Origin: Streptomyces sp. NBC_01707
GTDB lineage: Bacteria > Actinomycetota > Actinomycetes > Streptomycetales > Streptomycetaceae
Assembly: GCF_041438805.1 (NCBI RefSeq)
Contig: NZ_CP109190.1
Span: 5,270,001 to 5,334,000 of the forward strand
DNA: 64,000 nt
Direction of reading: 5' to 3'
In this document: positions 18,729 through 27,503 of the stretch, in pieces
Position numbering within the stretch: position 1 is the stretch's first letter
Layout of the letters: every line of letters begins with the position of its first letter
The notes under the pieces: model-generated
Told to the model about the DNA's origin: nothing
The model's database searches: none
The model's input: the letters and a program-made list of their open reading frames with translations, nothing else
Position numbers and translations under genes: made by a program

Positions 18729-18768
18729 GCCCGGTCGCTGGCGACGGGGGATGCACCAGCGACCGGGC
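18729..18768. terminator. Bidirectional hairpin terminator
   Basis: A perfect 13-bp stem (GCCCGGTCGCTGG with CCAGCGACCGGGC) around a 14-base loop lies between the plus-strand pseudogene and the minus-strand SEC-C gene. It can serve both converging units. Confidence 0.8.
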
Positions 18769-18901
18769 TTCTAGAACGGTAACAAGAGATCTGCCGTTCG
18801 CAAATTCGATCTCGCTTATTCGGACAGCTATTTACTTGCGGGTACTGCGAGTTGTGACGTGAGTCACCGATCGGACCGCCGCTGTCGTCGCGCGGTCACG
18901 G

Positions 18902-19867
18902 TCAGCTGAGCGTCACCTGGCGGTTGGTGAGACCGCCGCGGGCCCGCCGCTCGTCCGCGGTGAGCGGAGCGTCCGAGGCGAGTGCCTGCGCCAGCCGCTC
19001 CGCGAGCTCGGCCGCGGGCTTCTCGCACTCCTCCGCCCCCATCGCGCTGGGCAGATCCCAGACCGGGACCATCAGCCCGTGCGCGCGGAAGGAGCCGACC
19101 AGCCGCGTCCCCTCGCCGAGCGAGGAGGTACCGGCGGCGTGCAGCCGGGCGAGCGCGTCGAGGAGCTGCTCCTCGGGGTGCGGCATGACCCAGCGCAGGT
19201 GGTTCTTCTCGGGGGTCTCGCACCAGTACGCGGCGTCCACGCCGGAGAGCATGGTGGTGGGGATCGCAGCCTCGTTCGCACGCTCCAGGGATGCGGACAC
19301 CTCGGGCGTGGCGTTCTCCGCACCCGGGACCCAGAACTCGAAGCCGGAGTGGACGACCGGCTCGAACGCGGCTTCCGGGTCGAGCAGGTCCTGCAGGCGC
19401 GGCCCGTCAGCCGGTACGCGCCGGGCGGCGACGGGTGAGCCGGGCTCGGTTTCCAGCGCACGCTGCAGGGTGTCCGCGAGGTCGCGGCTGAGGTCGCCGG
19501 ATGAGGTGTCGTTCTGCAGGGCGAGCAGGACGGAGCCGTCGTCGCGGCGCAGCGCCGGCCACGCCATCGGCAGCACGGTCGCGAGCGTCACGGACGGCAC
19601 GGCCTCGGGCAGTCCGCCCTTCAGGGTCAGTTCGACCGTTGCGGCGGGCACCAGCTCACGCAGGGCGACCCAGTCGCACTCACCCGCCAGGCCCTCGAAC
19701 GGACGCTGGACCAGCTCGGTCACGGCCTGGGCGGCGGCGCGGCCGTGACAGGCCTTGTAGCGGCGGCCAGAACCGCACGGGCAGGGCTCGCGAGCCCCGA
19801 CCACCGGGATCTCGCCGTCCTTGAGCTGCTGCTTCCCGGCCTTGGTCTGAGGGCGCTTCTTGGCCAT
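18902..19867 (-). CDS. SEC-C motif protein (DUF5926-like)
   Basis: 321 residues. The N-terminus is Lys/Gln-rich and then carries a SEC-C zinc motif, CPCGSGRRYKACHG (Cys29, Cys31, Cys40, His41), of the kind found at the SecA C-terminus, where it binds SecB and ribosomes. The remaining 280 residues form an acidic globular domain without motifs I know. The layout matches what I recall as DUF5926 proteins of actinomycetes. It may attach to ribosomes or nascent chains, but the role is not established. It is transcribed alone toward the hairpin at 18729-18768. Confidence 0.85.
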   Translation of the reverse strand: MAKKRPQTKAGKQQLKDGEIPVVGAREPCPCGSGRRYKACHGRAAAQAVTELVQRPFEGLAGECDWVALRELVPAATVELTLKGGLPEAVPSVTLATVLPMAWPALRRDDGSVLLALQNDTSSGDLSRDLADTLQRALETEPGSPVAARRVPADGPRLQDLLDPEAAFEPVVHSGFEFWVPGAENATPEVSASLERANEAAIPTTMLSGVDAAYWCETPEKNHLRWVMPHPEEQLLDALARLHAAGTSSLGEGTRLVGSFRAHGLMVPVWDLPSAMGAEECEKPAAELAERLAQALASDAPLTADERRARGGLTNRQVTLS

Positions 19868-20117
19868 GGTGGGCTTTCTCCCGATTGCGACAGTGCGGTC
19901 TGGGCCGCGAGCCTAGCCGCCCGTGCGGGATCCGGGGCACAGCCGCCCGGGGCGCATGGGGTGCGTACGCCGGAGCGCCGGTGTGTCGCGGTCCGTTCGG
20001 AGGCCCCAGGGCCCCAGCCGGATGTCGGTGCGCAGGCCCATCCGTACGCAAGTTCGCAAGCCCGTCGGTTCACCGGTCCGTGCGTATTCCGAACCGCTGC
20101 ATCGGCCTCAGGCCACC

Positions 20118-20636
20118 TCAGCCCGCGTCGTCGAACGCGTCGGCGAAGTCCAGCCCGTCGAGTCCCGGCAGACGCCCGTTCCCGTTGCCGTGCCCGCGGC
20201 CCTTGCTGATCAGCACCCACACGGTGACCTCGCCGGACGAGCTGTCGCGCACGCCCCACTCCTCGGCGAGCGCGCTGATGATGTTGAGCCCGCGGCCACC
20301 GCGCGCCGTCACGGACGGTGTGGCCGGAATCGGTCGGGTCGGACCGCCTCCGTCCGTCACCTCGACGGTCAGTCCGCCTGTTCCGTCGACGCGCCAGGCG
20401 GCCCGTACGTCGCCGTCACCCACATCTGTGTGTCGCCCCAGCGGCCTGCCGTGTCGGCAGGCATTGCTGAGAAGTTCGGAAAGGATCAATACAGCATCGT
20501 CGACGACCGAATCCGACACCCCGTAGCTGCGCAACTGCTCGCGCATCCGGTGCCGCGCCTGCCCCACGCCCGCAGGGCCATGGGGTACGGCCATGCTCGA
20601 CGACGTGGGCACTTCCTGTGCCACCACCAACGCCAC
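20118..20636 (-). CDS. ATP-binding regulatory protein (HATPase, anti-sigma-factor type)
   Basis: 172 residues from a GTG at 20636, chosen because AAAGGAGG lies eight bases upstream. One GHKL domain: N box ILSELLSNACRHGRP, G1 VEVTDGGGP and G2 RGGRGLNIISALAEEWGV. A Gly/Asn/His-rich tail ends the protein. It is a lone RsbW-like ATPase, common in Streptomyces, where partners are encoded elsewhere. It is divergent to nothing and about 140 bases upstream of the glycerophosphodiesterase gene's 3' end on the same strand. Confidence 0.88.
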   Translation of the reverse strand: MALVVAQEVPTSSSMAVPHGPAGVGQARHRMREQLRSYGVSDSVVDDAVLILSELLSNACRHGRPLGRHTDVGDGDVRAAWRVDGTGGLTVEVTDGGGPTRPIPATPSVTARGGRGLNIISALAEEWGVRDSSSGEVTVWVLISKGRGHGNGNGRLPGLDGLDFADAFDDAG

Positions 20637-20776
20637 CCCCGAGACCTCCTTTGCCCCACGCCACGGAGTGGATGCCCTCCTGGACTGGACCGGAAACCGG
20701 CCAATGGCTTGCCGGTGACGCATTCGTAACGATCGAATACAGGCTGAATGCGCCGGTGTACAACCTGTAACTGATG

Positions 20777-21580
20777 TTAAAAGCGACCCAGTTGGGACAG
20801 GACCTGCTTTGGGCGATTCGTGATGATTGCTTCCACGCCAAGGTGCGCGCAGAGCTCCACGTCCTCGGGTTCGTTGACCGTCCAGACGTGCACCCGGTGG
20901 CCGGCGCGGTGCAGCCGCTCGATGTAGCCCGGGTGGCTGCGTACGATCCGCAGTCCCGGACCGGCGATCCGGGAACCGGCCGGCAATCGCCCGTCACGCA
21001 GCCGCGGCGAGACGAACTGCATCAGATAGACGGTCGGCAGGGTGGGTGAGGCGGCCTGGATGCGGTGCAGGGAGCGTGCCGAGAAGCTCATGATCCGGAC
21101 CGGCGAGGGGCCCTCGTCCGGCGGAGTGTCGAGCTCGAAGCGCTTCAGCAGATGCAGCAGCCGTTCCTCCACCTGGCCCGCCCAGCGCGTGGGGTGCTTC
21201 GTCTCGATGGCCAGCTGGAGGGGGCGCCCGGCGGTGCGCGTCTCGACGACGAGCTCGAGCAGTCGCTCGAGAGTGAGTACGGAGGTGAGCTCGCCCGGCA
21301 CGGGATCCCAGTCCGGGGACTCCTCGCGGTCCTTCCAGGAGCCGAAGTCGAGGGCGGCGAGTTCGGCGAGTTCCAGGGCGGAGACGGCGCCGCGGCCGTT
21401 GGACGTACGGTTCACCCGGCGGTCGTGCACGCAGACGAGGTGGCCGTCGGCGGTGAGCCGTACATCGCATTCCAGCGCGTCCGCGCCGTCCTCGATGGCC
21501 TTCCGGTAGGCGGCCAGGGTGTGCTCGGGAGCGTCGTCGGACGCCCCGCGGTGTGCGATGACCTGGATGGGGTGTTGCAT
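20777..21580 (-). CDS. glpQ: Glycerophosphodiester phosphodiesterase
   Basis: 267 residues from ATG 21580; a GTG eight codons upstream (21604) is possible. It hydrolyses glycerophosphodiesters to glycerol 3-phosphate and an alcohol. The GDPD TIM barrel shows VIAHRGASDDAPEHT (catalytic His), DALECDVRLT and GHLVCVHDRRVNRT (Glu, Asp and second His). The C-terminal VHVWTVNEPED and IITNRP elements are typical. No signal peptide is seen, so it is probably cytoplasmic. Confidence 0.94.
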   Translation of the reverse strand: MQHPIQVIAHRGASDDAPEHTLAAYRKAIEDGADALECDVRLTADGHLVCVHDRRVNRTSNGRGAVSALELAELAALDFGSWKDREESPDWDPVPGELTSVLTLERLLELVVETRTAGRPLQLAIETKHPTRWAGQVEERLLHLLKRFELDTPPDEGPSPVRIMSFSARSLHRIQAASPTLPTVYLMQFVSPRLRDGRLPAGSRIAGPGLRIVRSHPGYIERLHRAGHRVHVWTVNEPEDVELCAHLGVEAIITNRPKQVLSQLGRF

Positions 21581-21802
21581 GGTGTGCTGCCGTGCGTGGG
21601 TCACCGCGTCATGGTGCCACCGAGTGGCGGCAGGGGTGCGTACCTTGCGGCAGGGGACCGTTTTGCCGGATATAAAGATTGGTGCACGGACGCACAGGTC
21701 CTGCTTACAGTGGCCTGACGGGTCATGGGAAAAGCTGGCTCCGGACACGTACACAGCGGATCTCTTGCCGAAAATTGATGAGGAACCGAGGAGTAAAGAG
21801 CT

Positions 21803-23269
21803 GTGAGCACAGAGAACGAGGGCAACGAGGGCACCGCGGCTCCGGCCGTTCCGGCCGTTCCGTCCGCACCTCCCGTGCCGGCCGCTGCTCCTGAGGGCAC
21901 GCCTGCGCCCCCGTCGGCGCCCGCGGGCCCGGATTCGTCGCACGCGGCAGCGCCACAGCAGCCGGGGCAGGCGATGGACTGGCCGCCGCCGCAGCCCCCT
22001 TCCGGGCCGCAGCACGCGGCGTCCGCGCACCCGCAGCCGGCCGGTGCCTGGCCGCCTCCCCCGCCTGCCGTTCCCGCGTACGCGCAGGGCGGTGGCGGTG
22101 GTCCCGTGTGGGGGGCGGCCAACCAGCAGCCGGCGCCGGAGGCCCCGCGCAAGCCGCGCGGCAGCGGTCTGGTGGCCGCGGTGGCGGTCGCGGCGCTCGT
22201 TGCGGGCGGCATCGGCGGCGCCCTCGGCTACTGGGCCGCCGACCGGAACGACAGCGGCAACTCCTCCGGGTCGACCACGGTCACGGCGTCGACCAATCCG
22301 CAGGCCCTCAAGCGCGACCCCGGCACGGTCGCAGGCGTCGCGGCCAGGGCGCTGCCCAGCGTGGTCACGATCGACGCGCAGAACGGCGACGGCGAGGGCG
22401 GCACGGGCACCGGCTTCGTGTACGACAAGGAAGGCCACATCCTCACCAACAACCACGTGGTGGCTTCCGCGGCGAACAGTGGCCAGCTCACGGCGACGTT
22501 CTCCAACGGCAAGAAGTACGACGCCGAGGTGGTCGGCCGCGCGGAGGGTTACGACGTCGCCGTACTGAAGCTGAAGAACGCGCCGTCGGGGCTCGCCCCG
22601 CTGGCCCTCGGCAACTCGGACCAGGTCGCGGTCGGTGATTCGACGATCGCGATCGGCGCGCCGTTCGGTCTGTCCAACACGGTCACGACCGGCATCATCA
22701 GCGCGAAGAACCGCCCGGTCGCCTCCGGTGACGGCTCCGGCGGCAGTAACTCGTACATGAGCGCGCTGCAGACCGACGCCTCGATCAACCCGGGCAACTC
22801 CGGCGGCCCGCTGCTCGATGCGCGCGGTGCGGTCATCGGTATCAACTCGGCCATCCAGTCGACCGGCAGCAGCGGCCAGGCCCAGGCGGGATCCATCGGC
22901 CTCGGCTTCGCGATCCCGATCAACCAGGCGGAGAACGTCGCCCAGCAGCTGATCAAGACCGGCCAGCCGGTCTACCCGGTGATCGGTGCCACCGTCACCA
23001 TGGACGAGAAGACCGGCGGCGCCGTCATCTCGGAGCAGGGCTCGGGCGGCACGCCGCCCGTCAGCCCGGACGGCCCCGCCGCCAAGGCCGGTCTCAAGGC
23101 GGGTGACGTCATCACCAAGTTCAACGAGACGGTGATCGACAGCGGCCCGACCCTGATCGGTGAGATCTGGACCCACAAGCCGGGCGACAAGGTCACGCTG
23201 ACCTACAAGCGCGACGGCAAGGTGTCGACGGCCGAAGTCACCCTGGGGGAGCGCAAGGGCGACAGCTGA
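21803..23269 (+). CDS. Membrane-anchored HtrA/DegP-type serine protease with PDZ domain
   Basis: 488 residues from GTG 21803, with GAGGAG upstream. A cytoplasmic Pro/Ala-rich segment (about 1-115) precedes one transmembrane helix (GLVAAVAVAALVAGGIGGAL). The trypsin-like domain has the triad in LTNNHVV (His), YDVAVLKL (Asp) and GNSGGPLL (Ser). The PDZ domain (about 395-485) contains AKAGLKAGDVITKFN. Such proteases sit with the catalytic part outside the membrane and handle misfolded envelope proteins. It is monocistronic and followed by tRNA-Ser. Confidence 0.95.
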   Translation: MSTENEGNEGTAAPAVPAVPSAPPVPAAAPEGTPAPPSAPAGPDSSHAAAPQQPGQAMDWPPPQPPSGPQHAASAHPQPAGAWPPPPPAVPAYAQGGGGGPVWGAANQQPAPEAPRKPRGSGLVAAVAVAALVAGGIGGALGYWAADRNDSGNSSGSTTVTASTNPQALKRDPGTVAGVAARALPSVVTIDAQNGDGEGGTGTGFVYDKEGHILTNNHVVASAANSGQLTATFSNGKKYDAEVVGRAEGYDVAVLKLKNAPSGLAPLALGNSDQVAVGDSTIAIGAPFGLSNTVTTGIISAKNRPVASGDGSGGSNSYMSALQTDASINPGNSGGPLLDARGAVIGINSAIQSTGSSGQAQAGSIGLGFAIPINQAENVAQQLIKTGQPVYPVIGATVTMDEKTGGAVISEQGSGGTPPVSPDGPAAKAGLKAGDVITKFNETVIDSGPTLIGEIWTHKPGDKVTLTYKRDGKVSTAEVTLGERKGDS

Positions 23270-23318
23270 CCGGCTAGGCTGTCCTCGCGTCAACGCCGGT
23301 CCATGACCGATGACGTGG

Positions 23319-23405
23319 GGTGGGTTGCCCGAGCGGCCTAAGGGAACGGTCTTGAAAACCGTCGTGGCAGCGATGTCACCGTGGGTTCAAATCCCACACC
23401 CACCG
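23319..23405 (+). tRNA. tRNA-Ser(UGA)
   Basis: An 87-nt class II tRNA. Acceptor GGTGGGT pairs with ACCCACC and is followed by discriminator G. Anticodon TGA is at 23353-23355 in GGTCTTGAAAACC. The variable arm is long and the T loop is GGTTCAAATCC. CCA is not encoded. Confidence 0.95.
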
Positions 23406-23415
23406 CAGCACCTGT

Positions 23416-23443
23416 GAAGGGGCGTCCGAGAGGGCGCCCCTTC
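23416..23443. terminator. Hairpin terminator after tRNA-Ser
   Basis: A 9-bp stem, GAAGGGGCG with CGCCCCTTC, around a 10-base loop lies 11 bases beyond the tRNA. It may also serve the converging minus-strand primase/polymerase gene. Confidence 0.7.
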
Positions 23444-23487
23444 TGCGTGCGTGGCCGACGGTGTCGGGACCGCCCGGTGGTGCGGGC

Positions 23488-24393
23488 TCAGGACGATCGG
23501 TCGGGACGGTCGGCGTCCTCCGGGCCCATGGGGCGACAGGAGGTGAGCCGGGCGGCCGAGGCGATGGTGGCCCGGGCCTCGCGTTCGGTGAGGCCGGTGC
23601 GGACGGCGGCGTCGGTGAGGGCGTCCGCCAGGGCTTCGCCGAAGCCGTGTTCGTACGCACGGCAAGCAGCCCAGAAAAGACGGGTGTTGCGCTGTCCTTC
23701 GTGTGCCGCGAGAACGAACTGGACCAGGCCGCGGCCGTGGTGGGGGCGGCCGGAGAGGTGGTGAGGGCGTGCGGGGGGCGTGAGCAGACGGAGGAGCGCG
23801 CGGGGGCAGGGGGCCGGGGAGAGATCGGCGGCGCCGGGGGCGAGCCGGTAGGTGCCGCGGGTGGTGACCGAGCCCGGACCGACCAGGTAGCCGCCGGCAC
23901 CGCGGATGTCGATGCCGGGGGCGAGGCGGCTTGCGGAATTCGGTACGGATACGCCGGGTGGGCCGGTGAGCCAGATGTGGCGGCCGCCGCTGGGAGTGAT
24001 CACCGTGACCGTCGGCGGGATGGTGAACAGGTGGTGCAGTGCCAGCTGCTGGAGGGCCACCACGGAGTCGTTCCGGCCGGTGGCGTCGATGTCGAGGTCG
24101 ACGCCGATGAGGTGGTGCGGGGCCCGGCCGCAGGCGATTCCGTAGCCGGTGGCCCAGGGGGCGGCGGCGAAGAGTGCGCGTACGGCGGCAGGGTTCGTGG
24201 TGGCGTCGTGGACGCCGTGTCCGGGGAGACCGCAGGCGCCTCGGCAGGTGACCGGCCGGTCCTCGTCGTGGTGGGGAGAGCGCAGGGCGGGGAGCTTGGT
24301 GGCGGACAGCGGGATGACGGGGAGCCCGTGCTCGGCGGCGGAGAGCGCGTGGGCGAGGGCCAGGGTGGCGGTCTGCCGGTCGGTGATGGCCAT
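23488..24393 (-). CDS. Bifunctional DNA primase/polymerase-family protein
   Basis: 301 residues. The prim-pol domain begins with a substrate-recognition stretch (GLPVIPLSATKLPAL), a Cys/His element (TCRGACGLPGHGVHD), the metal-binding GVDLDID, then GGRHIWLTGPPG and PGIDIRGAGGYLVGPGSV. A helical C-terminal part of about 100 residues follows. Active-site acids are present, unlike in the paralogue at 17079. Related domains occur in plasmid and phage replication proteins, but no helicase domain or mobile-element gene is attached. The cellular role is unknown. Confidence 0.85.
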   Translation of the reverse strand: MAITDRQTATLALAHALSAAEHGLPVIPLSATKLPALRSPHHDEDRPVTCRGACGLPGHGVHDATTNPAAVRALFAAAPWATGYGIACGRAPHHLIGVDLDIDATGRNDSVVALQQLALHHLFTIPPTVTVITPSGGRHIWLTGPPGVSVPNSASRLAPGIDIRGAGGYLVGPGSVTTRGTYRLAPGAADLSPAPCPRALLRLLTPPARPHHLSGRPHHGRGLVQFVLAAHEGQRNTRLFWAACRAYEHGFGEALADALTDAAVRTGLTEREARATIASAARLTSCRPMGPEDADRPDRSS

Positions 24394-24772
24394 GACTCTA
24401 TGTTCGTACAACTGTTCGAAGAAAGGAAGAGGGGGTGGGGTGGTGGGGTGGGTGACGGCGGAGGGCGCGGCCGGATCGGTTGCTGCGGATCGGTGGGCCG
24501 GATCGCATGGGGCGCGGGGGCGGAAATGTGCCGAAACGCTTTTCCTCTTGGGGTGCGCGCGATTGTGCGGCACCGGGGGGTGAGCTGGGGCTTTGGGAGT
24601 GGGTGGGAGGTTTATCGGGTGTTCCTCATGCTTGCGGGGGAACCGGCTGACCTGGGTGGTTCGCCGGGGGTTCGGTGGGCAGCTTTGGTCTCGCGACGTC
24701 GTGACCAAGACCGAGGCGGTCGGCCAACTGCCTCGGAACCAGCCGCACTTTCGGTTCCTGGAGGAAATAGAC
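24394..24772. other. Intergenic region, G-rich
   Basis: About 380 bases between divergent genes, with a strongly G-rich top strand. A spaced inverted repeat, TTGGTC at 24685-24690 and GACCAA at 24703-24708, lies 65 bases before the secreted-protein gene and could be a regulator site. No gene is seen. Confidence 0.5.
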
Positions 24773-25084
24773 ATGGCAAGCATCCGTACCGCTCGCGCCC
24801 TCACCGCTGTCGCCGCACTGCCCCTCGCCGTCGCACTCTTCGGCGGCGTCGCCCAGGCCGACAACGGCTCGTTCGCGAACGACGGGTCGAACGCGGGTGT
24901 TGCGACGATCAGCGGCAGTGGAGTCGGCAGGAACAACTCCGGCAACTCGTCGACGTCGCAGCAGCAGGCCACCGGTTCCGGGGCATCGAATCAGAGCAAC
25001 TCGGCGCAGGTGAACCGCTCGGCATTCACCACGATCTACCAGCTCAACAAGAACGTCACGGTGAATTTCACAAAACTCTGGTGA
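24773..25084 (+). CDS. Small secreted Asn/Ser-rich protein
   Basis: 103 residues with GGAGG eight bases before the ATG. A Sec signal peptide (about 1-29) ends at VAQADNGSF. The mature 74 residues are rich in Asn, Ser, Gly and Gln and contain no Cys: NNSGNSSTSQQQATGSG, then NQSNSAQVNRSAF and the end NVTVNFTKLW. It is not a chaplin or a rodlin as I know them. I recall small streptomycete secreted proteins of similar composition. A surface or matrix role is a guess. Confidence 0.8.
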   Translation: MASIRTARALTAVAALPLAVALFGGVAQADNGSFANDGSNAGVATISGSGVGRNNSGNSSTSQQQATGSGASNQSNSAQVNRSAFTTIYQLNKNVTVNFTKLW

Positions 25085-25232
25085 GCCGGGGTCCACCGTG
25101 GACCGGTCGGGGGGCCGGTGCGGGGTGGGGTGAACGACGGCCTGCGTGAAGGCGCTTCCGCGTCTTCGCGCAGGCCGCTCGTTTCTCGCGCGGGAGCGTT
25201 CGGATGTCACCGACCTTGACAGCGGCCACAAA

Positions 25233-25249
25233 TCTGACGGACAGTCAGA
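25233..25249. promoter_or_regulatory. Palindromic operator before the igr-like operon
   Basis: TCTGACGGACAGTCAGA is an inverted repeat of two 6-bp arms around 5 bases. A perfect -35 hexamer TTGACA lies at 25216-25221, so the palindrome covers the expected -10 position. This is the arrangement of a TetR-type repressor site. No regulator gene is adjacent. Confidence 0.65.
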
Positions 25250-25289
25250 AACCCTGATCCGTACGCCCGCGTCCGGAAGGCCCGCCGCC

Positions 25290-26492
25290 GTGCACCTCGC
25301 CCCGACGGAGCGTCAGCAGCAGCTGCGCGCCGAACTCCGCACCTATTTCCGCGATGTGATCACCGGGCCGGACGAAGGCTCCGGGACAGATGCGACGTCC
25401 GGGATGCGGGCAGGACGTGCCGATGATCCGGCCGGGCAACGCCGGCTGCTGCGTCGGATCGGCGCCGACGGGATGCTCGGACTGGGCTGGCCCGTCGAGT
25501 ACGGGGGTCAGGGCCGTGGTCCCGACGAGCAGTTCGTCTTCTTCGACGAGGCGTACCGTGCGGGTGCGCCCGTGTCCATGGTCACGCTCAACACTGTCGG
25601 CCCGACCCTGATGAAGTACGGGACCGAGGCGCAGAAGGCGTACTTCCTGCCGCGGATTCTGAACGGCGACCTCGTCTTCGCGATCGGTTACAGCGAGCCG
25701 GAGGCGGGCACGGACCTGGCCGCGTTGCGTACGAGAGCGGTGCGGGACGGCGAGGCCTGGGTGATCGACGGGCAGAAGATCTTCACCAGCAATGCGCAGC
25801 ACGCGGACTGGATCTGGCTCGCCTGCCGTACCGATCCGGATGCGGCCAAGCACAAGGGCATCTCGATCATCCTGGTGCCGACGGACGCCCCGGGGTTCTC
25901 CTGGACCCCCATCGAGACGGTGGGTGGTCTGACCACGACGGCGACCTACTACGACGGGATTCGGGTACCCGTCACGAATCTGGTCGGCGAGGAGAACGGC
26001 GGCTGGGGGCTGATCACCAACCAGCTGAACCATGAGCGGGTGGCACTCGCTGCGATCGGGATGCAGGCCGAGGAGTTCTACGAGGCGGTGCTCGCCCACG
26101 CCCGTACCCCCGATCCGGTGAGTGGGTGGTGTCCGGTTGACGAGCCGTGGGTGCGGTCCCGACTGGCCGAGGCCTATGCCCGGCTGGCGGCTACGCGCCT
26201 GCTCAACTGGCGTCTGGTGGGGGATGTGGGGGCGGGCTCGCTGGCCCCCGGCGAGGCGAGCGGCGTGAAATTCATGGGAACCGAATCGGCCGTCGAGGTG
26301 TATCGAATGTGCCAGGAAATCGCGGGCGAGACCGGAATGGTCCGCGGTGGTTCGCTCGGCTCCTTCGGGGACGGGGAGCTGGAGCGGATGAACAGGGCGG
26401 CACAGATCAACACCTTCGGGGGCGGGGTGAGCGAGGTGCAGCGGGAGATCGTCGCGACGATGCGGCTCGGCATGAAGAGGGGGAAGCGGTGA
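25290..26492 (+). CDS. Acyl-CoA dehydrogenase (FadE29/ChsE2-like)
   Basis: 400 residues from GTG 25290, with GGAAGG about ten bases upstream; an upstream in-frame ATG at 25146 would place the operator inside the gene. The flavoenzyme family is shown by FAIGYSEPEAGTDLAALRTRA and by WVIDGQKIFTSNAQHADWIW. The C-terminal FGGGVSEVQREIVA is an FAD-binding element. The gene partners with a second, shorter dehydrogenase in the operon, as FadE28/FadE29 do in mycobacteria when they desaturate a C3-shortened steroid side chain. The substrate here is inferred. Its stop overlaps the next GTG. Confidence 0.9.
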   Translation: MHLAPTERQQQLRAELRTYFRDVITGPDEGSGTDATSGMRAGRADDPAGQRRLLRRIGADGMLGLGWPVEYGGQGRGPDEQFVFFDEAYRAGAPVSMVTLNTVGPTLMKYGTEAQKAYFLPRILNGDLVFAIGYSEPEAGTDLAALRTRAVRDGEAWVIDGQKIFTSNAQHADWIWLACRTDPDAAKHKGISIILVPTDAPGFSWTPIETVGGLTTTATYYDGIRVPVTNLVGEENGGWGLITNQLNHERVALAAIGMQAEEFYEAVLAHARTPDPVSGWCPVDEPWVRSRLAEAYARLAATRLLNWRLVGDVGAGSLAPGEASGVKFMGTESAVEVYRMCQEIAGETGMVRGGSLGSFGDGELERMNRAAQINTFGGGVSEVQREIVATMRLGMKRGKR

Positions 26493-27502
26493 CGGACGCG
26501 CGATACGAGCAGGACGGCCGCCGGAGCCCGCAGGGCGGGCGCGGCGGGCAGGGCGGGGCGGACGAGTTGTACGAGCGGCTCAGGGTGTACGAGGGGCGGG
26601 CGGCCGCCACCGCGGGCGTCGGCAAGGACCTGGTCAACGCGCCGATGATCAGGCACTGGTGCGAGGCCGTGGGAGACACCAACCCGGCATACACGGGACC
26701 TGGGGCGATTGCTCCGCCCACGATGCTGCAGGCGTGGACGATGGGCGGTCTGTCGGGGCACTCGGACCGTTCAGGGGCGTACGACGAGCTGTTCGCCCTC
26801 CTCGACGGCGCCGGGTACACCTCGGTGGTCGCGACCGACTGCGAGCAGGAGTATCTGCGGCCGTTGCGGCCTGGGGACCGGATCACCTTCGACGCGGTGA
26901 TCGAGTCGGTGTCGGAGCGAAAGACGACCAGGCTGGGGACGGGCTACTTCGTCACGACGCGGATGGATGTCCGGGCAGCCGGGGAGCCGGCCGGGACACA
27001 CCGCTTCCGGATCCTCAAGTACACGCCCGCAGTGGTGAGGCGAGGAACGAGTCCGGGAGGGCCGCAGGGGGTGAAGGGAGGCGGCCGGAGTCTGCGGCCG
27101 AGGCCGGTGATCAATCGGGACAACGCCGGGTTCTGGCAGGGCGTCGCCGAACACAAATTACTCATCCAGCGGTGCGGCGCGTGCGAGACCCTGCGTTTTC
27201 CCTGGCTGCCCGGGTGCAATGAGTGCGGTTGCCAGGAGTGGGACACGGTCGAGGCGAGCGGCGAGGGCACCGTCTTCAGTTATGTGGTGATGCATCACCC
27301 GCCCTTCCCCGCCTTCGGCGCCTCCGACGACGCCGGGCCGTACGCGGTGGCGCTGATAGAGCTGGCGGAGGGCGTACGGATGGTCAGCAATGTGGTCGGT
27401 GTGCCGTACGACAAGGTGCGGACAGGGATGCCGGTCAGGCTGGAATTCCTGCGCACGGATCCGGAGTTGGAGTTGCCGGTCTTCCGGGGGAGTGAGGGTT
27501 GA
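26489..27502 (+). CDS. MaoC-like/DUF35 two-domain protein (ChsH2-like), contains a TTA codon
   Basis: 337 residues from GTG 26489, which overlaps the preceding stop. An N-terminal MaoC hot-dog domain (about 20-185) is followed by a DUF35 zinc ribbon and OB fold: RCGACETLRFPWLPGCNECG gives two CxxC pairs, then YVVMHHPPFPAF. In M. tuberculosis ChsH2 its MaoC half pairs with ChsH1 for enoyl-CoA hydration and its DUF35 half docks the aldolase Ltp2. Leu224 is encoded by TTA at 27158-27160, in EHKLLIQ. In Streptomyces TTA requires the bldA tRNA, so translation may be development-dependent. Confidence 0.88.
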   Translation: MTDARYEQDGRRSPQGGRGGQGGADELYERLRVYEGRAAATAGVGKDLVNAPMIRHWCEAVGDTNPAYTGPGAIAPPTMLQAWTMGGLSGHSDRSGAYDELFALLDGAGYTSVVATDCEQEYLRPLRPGDRITFDAVIESVSERKTTRLGTGYFVTTRMDVRAAGEPAGTHRFRILKYTPAVVRRGTSPGGPQGVKGGGRSLRPRPVINRDNAGFWQGVAEHKLLIQRCGACETLRFPWLPGCNECGCQEWDTVEASGEGTVFSYVVMHHPPFPAFGASDDAGPYAVALIELAEGVRMVSNVVGVPYDKVRTGMPVRLEFLRTDPELELPVFRGSEG

Positions 27503-27503
27503 C

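Noticed and set aside
20777..23293. An 838-codon minus-strand frame joining the glycerophosphodiesterase to sequence opposite the HtrA gene
   Set aside because: Only the last 267 codons are protein-like. The remainder is Arg/Gly-rich antisense of the protease, which has a full catalytic triad.
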